Shown: positions 22,411 through 26,962 of the stretch, piece by piece
How the letters are laid out: each line of letters starts with the position of its first letter
Position numbering within the stretch: position 1 is the stretch's first letter
Assembly: GCA_000969725.1 (NCBI GenBank)
Contig: JXSR01S042424.1
Length of the DNA: 26,962 nucleotides
Reading direction: 5' to 3' (one strand)
Source: Ophiothrix spiculata
Taxonomy: Eukaryota; Echinodermata; Ophiuroidea; Amphilepidida; Ophiotrichidae
Translations under genes and position numbers: made by a program
The notes under the pieces: model-generated
Told to the model about the DNA's origin: nothing
The model's input: only the letters and a program-made list of their open reading frames with translations
Database searches by the model: none

Positions 22411-22979
22411 GTTTTAAAATAAAAACAATTTGATCTGTGGGTCACCATTTCAGAGTTTGACACATGACACATAATAATTATTACTGATTTTATTGCATTT
22501 TTAAAAGGCACTTTAAAAGGCAAGTTTTAGACATAACTATTCCTGCTGAATTTGAGCATTTATAGTGATTAAAGACAAATGTTTGTGCTTTGAATTAAAT
22601 CATTGCCTGTGAAGAATTAATTTAGTTGCTATAATTCTAGAAAATATATTAAAATAAACCGTCTTTGCAACTTCTAAAATATTTTTGTGGAGAGAGCATT
22701 TTTAGATGTAAATCACCCTTCACAATAATGATCTATAGTTAACTCAACAAGATCACATTTGAAAACTTAAAATAATTTGGAAATGGAAATAAAGTTTACA
22801 ATTCCCATATAGAAAACTTGGTTGAAAACATCTTTTAGAAACCTGATAACATGATTTGTTGTTTATTTCCTGATATAGTTTTTCTTGACCGAAACCTAAG
22901 TTTTCATTACCACATTCACTCATGGCTAGTACCTTTAAAGTTGATAAGCTACACATACACAATATAGCAAATATCACGG
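22411..22979. other. Anonymous AT-rich DNA within copy 2, no gene seen
   Basis: No coding frame, RNA gene or repeat was recognised. Only faint similarity to 10800-10900 ('gctagtacctt' shared) ties it to the duplication. Confidence 0.5.
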
Positions 22980-23334
22980 CTTGTTCATATCTGAAATAAA
23001 TAAATATTTTTTCTGATATTGTAATGTTTCAAATGATAACCTTGAACCATCTCCTACGGTGATTCAATACAAGGAATTTACACTCAACCTTTCCGGTGGA
23101 TTTGTAAGTCTGATTGTGTAAGTGGAAGGTATGAATAGCCATTTATATGCATGAAGAAAATGATAAGAGATGCATAGTCATTGCTGTGTTTCATCCATTA
23201 CAATGCTGTGATGTCTCAGCCAGGTGTACACTAGTTTTGTGATCAAACAGGTTGATAGAATCATTATTACGCAATAGAATTCACTCTTTACATTTGCATA
23301 TTTATGGTAAATTTTATACGAAGGTCATGCAAAA

Positions 23335-23430
23335 GTTTTATCTGTAGTATTATAACTTTTGTTCTATCAAAGGTAGCTTCTTGACAATTGGCACAAATAT
23401 AGCTAAGGATGACACCTATACATGGTGAAA
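23335..23430 (+). repeat. Block shared with 6870-6965, out of order
   Basis: Partner of the 6870-6965 block ('tataacttttgttctatc', 'ggtagcttctt', 'atggtgaa' steps). It follows the block matching 11935-12055, whereas collinearity would place it near 14-17 kb. Confidence 0.5.
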
Positions 23431-23440
23431 CAATCATATC

Positions 23441-24022
23441 AACATCATTTTTTGATTTTTGTAGGTGACTTGAAAACCATAATAAGGTTCAGGACACCGG
23501 AAAAAGTGAAATATCTAATGGCATTGCACCTGAAATTATATGTGCAACAAATGTATGTACAACCATCTGTATACTGACAATTCATGTAAGTGAACGTTAC
23601 AGAACAAATTTGAAATGAAAGTGATGTACCTAGCAGTCCAATAAGTAATTTGCCACTGATAAAGTAAACTTGGTACTGATAGAAATTACCAAGAATCCCA
23701 AAACTTGAAAGGATGTCTGATACCCTCTCAAATATCGGTATAATATGTTTCTCTATAGTGTGACTTTTCCATTTTCATATGAAAAACTACAGTTAAAGGT
23801 GTTACACCACAGTTTTAATAATATTGCTACAGGGCCTATTTGTTCCTATTATTGTTGTGCTTGTGAATGACCATTTTTATTGTTTTGCCATACTACATGA
23901 CTATATAATGACCTTTTCAATTCACTGTACTGGAACAATATTCACAATTGTTACACAAATTTTGACCATTTCCAGTGTACCAAATCTTACTGTGGTTGTC
24001 AGATCACATGCAAAAATCTACA
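23441..24022. other. Anonymous AT-rich DNA, no gene seen
   Basis: A 94-codon plus-strand frame runs from 23824 into the MITE at 24025; it has no recognisable domain and its end is repeat-derived. Nothing else stands out. Confidence 0.55.
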
Positions 24023-24024
24023 TA

Positions 24025-24277
24025 TGTGATGACTCACCTCGAAAGGGGGACTTTGAAGATGATTCCAATTTTGATTTTTTTCATTTCATCTGTTGCAGCC
24101 TTTGTTAAGCTTTAAAATGACACCTTACTTGTTGAAATTGATCAAGGTGATCAGATTTTATAACAGAAAATCTGCCGGAATTTCTTATTATGTTCTTTAT
24201 TTTTTGCTGCCTACTTTCACCTGTATCTTGAAATGTTTTCTGTTACAAAGTCCCCTTTTTCGGGACGAGTCATTAAA
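24025..24277 (-). mobile_element. 250-bp MITE family, copy 4 (inverted)
   Basis: The left end 'tgtgatgactcacctcgaaa' then 'gggggactttg', and the right end 'caaagtcccc' then 'cgggacgagtcattaaa', form the family TIR. The body is the reverse complement of the 4049 copy. It is preceded by TA (24023-24024) and followed by TA (24278-24279). TA duplication is characteristic of Tc1/mariner-type elements, so a mariner-derived MITE is the working assignment. Confidence 0.85.
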
Positions 24278-24279
24278 TA

Positions 24280-24524
24280 TGTGATGGCTCACCCTGAAAG
24301 GGGGGACTTTGAAAATTATATCAATTTTGATTTTATCTGTTACAGCATTTTCTAAGCTTTAAAATGACACTTTACTTGTTGAAATTGATCAAGGCGATCA
24401 AATTTTACAACAGACAATCTGCTGGAAATTCTTATTATTTTCTTTATTTTTTGCTGCCTATTTTCATCAGTTTCTCAAAAAGTGTTCTGTTACAAAGTCC
24501 CCCCTTTCGGGGTGAGTCATCACA
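24280..24524 (-). mobile_element. 250-bp MITE family, copy 5 (head-to-tail with copy 4)
   Basis: The ends 'tgtgatggctcaccctgaaa' and 'tttcggggtgagtcatcaca' are the cleanest in the window. It shares the single TA at 24278-24279 with copy 4 and is followed by TA (24525-24526), in the same orientation as copy 4. This suggests insertion of one copy into the TA flank of the other, or a tandem array. The 63-codon frame from 24364 runs through the TIR and is treated as repeat-derived. Confidence 0.9.
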
Positions 24525-24526
24525 TA

Positions 24527-25652
24527 TATTGATACCATTCTTTCACTATGTGTAGGTGACATTCTTAGCTATATTTGTGCTAATTTTTAATTATTTTAAT
24601 TGGGCAAAAGTTTTTTTGAAACTTTTTGAATGACCCTCACATCAACTAATCCTGATATCAGCTAATTGGTTTCCTTTGTTAAAAATGTTACTTGACTTTA
24701 TATATCTAATCAATGGTGATATATTGATATTCTTTTATAATTTGAGATATTGATAACAAAAATTTACATACTTTGCATAACTATTGTTTTATTATTGAAT
24801 TATTTGTCCTCTATACATGCTAGAAAAAAGATTGAAATAGCTGTAAGTTATTGGACAAATAGTTTCCCACAATGTATCTTTTTCTGTCTGTGTATCAAAT
24901 AATACAAATCAAACACCAGAATTGCTATTTGTAAGTAATGATCTTCCATCCAAATAAGATATTGGTGTGTGTTAAATTTGTGACCGAATCAAGTCACTTT
25001 CCTTTATGATGACAAAATAATTGGGTTTTTTTTTCAGATGTTAAAGTTCTAAATTGAACTAGAGGTAAAGAATAAAATGTTAATATATAGCTCTTAAGAG
25101 TTATATTATGTCTTTTTTTTATGATTACTATAAAACACAAACATTTCTAGATTCCTGTTTATGTGAAAAGCTGAGAGAGTGGTTTGATATTCTTTTCATT
25201 TTCAAATGTTTGCCGAATTGTATGATTCAATTACTTTAGATATATACAGACAATTACATAGAGACATTGTCTATTTCATCATTATTAAGATGTATATTTT
25301 AAGGGGTTATCTTAGTTACAAGATAACATGAAACCAAAGGCACAAGCTTTTTAAATTTCAAAATGCAATAATGTTCTTCCATTAGTGTGAAAAGAATGTA
25401 TGCAATGTGTAATTGGTGCCTGCGAGGACAGGGAGCGGCAAAATGACATTGTACTGAATGATATGAATGCTTTGAATATTCATCCGGAAGAGCTATCAGC
25501 AATATGTTTCTTGTTATATGTCGTTATTTTTGGTGTTATGACCCTGCTGTAATACTTTGCCTCTGTGAGTGTAACTAAGTTGAGTTTAACAGTATAATGA
25601 CATTGTCAATATTTTGAAACTCTTGGCTGTTTTTAGACTTTGATGTTTTATA
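24527..25652. other. Anonymous AT-rich DNA, no gene seen
   Basis: No defined repeat or coding frame. A 67-codon minus-strand frame at 25299-25502 has no recognisable features. Confidence 0.55.
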
Positions 25653-25672
25653 TTTGTTTGTTTGTTTGTTTG
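25653..25672 (+). repeat. (TTTG)5 microsatellite
   Basis: Five perfect TTTG units, continuing imperfectly to about 25680. It lies about 35 bp before the long hairpin insertion. Confidence 0.9.
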
Positions 25673-25707
25673 ATTGTTTTTTACCTTTGCTTTTAAAATC
25701 TAAAATG

Positions 25708-25925
25708 CTATCATCTAATCTAGAGACAATAATTTCCAGGATGGGTATTGGTAGTGCTGTGATGATGTTGTTCAAACTACAACGTTTCGACGGAATGGAA
25801 GATATTCCGTCAAAATGTCGTAGTTTGAACAACATCATCACAGCAATACCAATACCCATCCTGGTAATTATTGTCTCTACTACTACCGAGTACTTGGCAG
25901 CATCCGGGAACTATCATCTAATCTA
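25708..25925 (+). mobile_element. 75-bp-arm hairpin flanked by 15-bp direct repeats
   Basis: The perfect direct repeat 'ctatcatctaatcta' lies at 25708-25722 and 25911-25925. The inverted repeat begins at the left repeat: arm 25722-25796, 7-base spacer, arm 25804-25878, with 70 of 75 positions matching. A 32-base unpaired tail (25879-25910, ending 'gcagcatccgggaa') separates the right arm from the second direct repeat. The long target-like duplication points to retroposition rather than cut-and-paste transposition, although no poly(A) is seen. Open frames on both strands read through the palindrome and mirror each other, so they are not independent evidence of coding. Confidence 0.8.
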
Positions 25926-26962
25926 TAGGATTATGAGATATAAATAACTAAGGTCCTTACCTAAGCTGGCAGATTTTCCCGTTCTTAAAGTTGAATTTTG
26001 TGTTTTTTCCGTGATAAAAATATCAGATGCATTTTCAAGTCAATCGACTGTCTAGGTAGCATGCAAAATAGCAATTGTAACAGGGATTCCAAGAATTATT
26101 TTCAATGTCACATGAATTTCAATCAAGATTTGAAATATATGATGGTATATTTATTGTTGTTTTGTTTTGTTTTGCATGGTTTAATAGTCAAAAAACACAT
26201 TCAATTTTATTATTCATGTAAAAATTGCGTTTTCCTTGAATTTCCATGTTTTCCATTTTCTTCTTCATTTCCGTTGTTCTTTCTATGTTTCCGTATCGTG
26301 GAAAACTTTGGAGCTCATCCTGACCATGAGTTTGTACTCTTATCTAAAGCTTAAAAACAATTCTGATCATACAAACAAATGTGCAGTTGATCATTGTTTT
26401 AATACAGCATATAAATTTTAATCTACTTATCTTAACATATATAGCAGAGGGAGCGACACTAAAGTTATTTTAAATTTTTGAAGTTATGTAGGATAAATAT
26501 GTCAAAAAATATATTTCACAACTTAAACTTTATTATCAAACAGACTTGAACAAGTTCTATCCCCAAACAATATATGAATTATATTTTAATGTTTGGAGGT
26601 TGGCAGTTATGTATTGTGCAGGGTGTCCCTTGATAATGCCACCCAAATCCCAATTAAAGTATTAAAGATATTAATTAATCTAATCAAAGATAAAATTGAT
26701 ACATTTGTGATTATGCCACACTTTTTAGGGGGGGGGGGTATTTTTCCATTCAAATTCTAGGAAAAAATACAATACTGCTACAAATACAAATTTTTGCTAC
26801 AAAATCTGTTTTCAACATGAAAATTTATTTCTACAAAAGATGACTTTTCTGTTTTGTGAAAATTGTATTTAGTAGTTAGTATGTACCTTACTCTGCAAAG
26901 TGTCACCATTAGACATTTTGGTAAGTATTTCAATTTTTATTATTATATTACAGCCAATTTTT
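25926..26962. other. Anonymous AT-rich DNA, no confident gene
   Basis: The longest open frame of the window (25998-26354, plus strand, 118 codons) lies here. Its product is Phe/Cys/Leu-rich, with no domain I recognise and no splice or promoter context, so it is not called. 'gcagggtgtccc' near 26619-26630 resembles a DNA-transposon terminus, but no partner end was seen. A run of 11 G lies at 26728-26738. Confidence 0.5.

Larger units (their letters stand above)
13190..23440 (+). repeat. Large direct duplication, copy 2
   Basis: Collinear partner of 5150-12060 (block pairs are listed in that entry). It is longer because it holds its own insertions at 14617-15157, 15168-15432, 19767-20150, 21166-21600, 21849-22101 and a SINE near 22235, and an extra tandem repeat near 19.25-20.2 kb. 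It lacks the 5510, 8771, 10041, 10907 and 11776 insertions of copy 1. Stretches 13926-14616, 15433-16225 and 18780-19250 hold no recognisable gene or repeat unit. The right edge near 23440 is approximate. Confidence 0.8.

Noticed and set aside
25575..25947. Overlapping frames of 94 and 97 codons on opposite strands with similar products
   Set aside because: The similarity arises because both read through the same palindrome; it is not evidence of a protein pair.
25998..26354. 118-codon plus-strand frame, longest in the window
   Set aside because: No recognisable domain, Phe/Cys/Leu-rich low-complexity product, no splice or promoter context; this length can arise by chance in 27 kb.
26617..26650. 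'gcagggtgtccc' as the end of a DNA transposon
   Set aside because: Only one terminus is visible, so the element cannot be bounded.

Overview
This window looks like non-coding nuclear DNA from an animal, most likely a marine invertebrate such as a mollusc or an invertebrate deuterostome. I infer this from the strong A+T bias, the absence of any long open frame (the longest is 118 codons), and the density of short terminal-inverted-repeat (TIR) elements, fold-back elements and a tRNA-like SINE. There is no bacterial gene structure, operon, rRNA gene, intact tRNA gene or CRISPR array. I found no exon I could defend, so I annotate no CDS. The species cannot be fixed from the sequence alone.

Layout. 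Positions 1-640 hold a three-unit tandem repeat (about 150 bp period), a nearly pure pyrimidine tract and what looks like a transposon end. From 641 to about 5150 the DNA is anonymous, interrupted by a TIR element (2232-2642), a 148-bp fold-back element flanked by TTA (3500-3647) and the first copy of a 250-bp MITE family (4049-4303). The centre of the window is a diverged direct duplication: copy 1 spans about 5150-12060 and copy 2 about 13190-23440. Conserved blocks occur in the same order in both copies. The spacing differs because each copy has collected its own insertions. Copy 1 has a TIR element at 5510-6028, a MITE at 8771-8995, a tandem repeat with three DR1-like hexamer pairs near 10.0-10.26 kb, a TIR element at 10907-11213 and a hairpin retrocopy at 11776-11933. 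Copy 2 has two adjacent TIR elements at 14.6-15.4 kb, a recurrent 14-bp motif near 16.2-16.65 kb, a tandem repeat split by a TIR element at 19767-20150, a second copy of the 2232 family at 21166-21600, another MITE at 21849-22101 and a SINE near 22.24 kb. After the duplication come two head-to-tail MITEs sharing one TA (24025-24524), a TTTG microsatellite and a near-perfect 75-bp-arm hairpin inside a 15-bp direct repeat (25708-25925).

No genes work together here. The main interest is mobile-element biology: at least six TIR or fold-back families, natural filled and empty insertion sites provided by the duplication, and two unrelated hairpin insertions with the same architecture (long direct repeat at both edges, inverted repeat starting at one edge, unpaired tail of about 30 bp at the other). 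That shared architecture suggests retroposition of hairpin RNAs or snap-back cDNA synthesis. All identity statements are from reading by eye.
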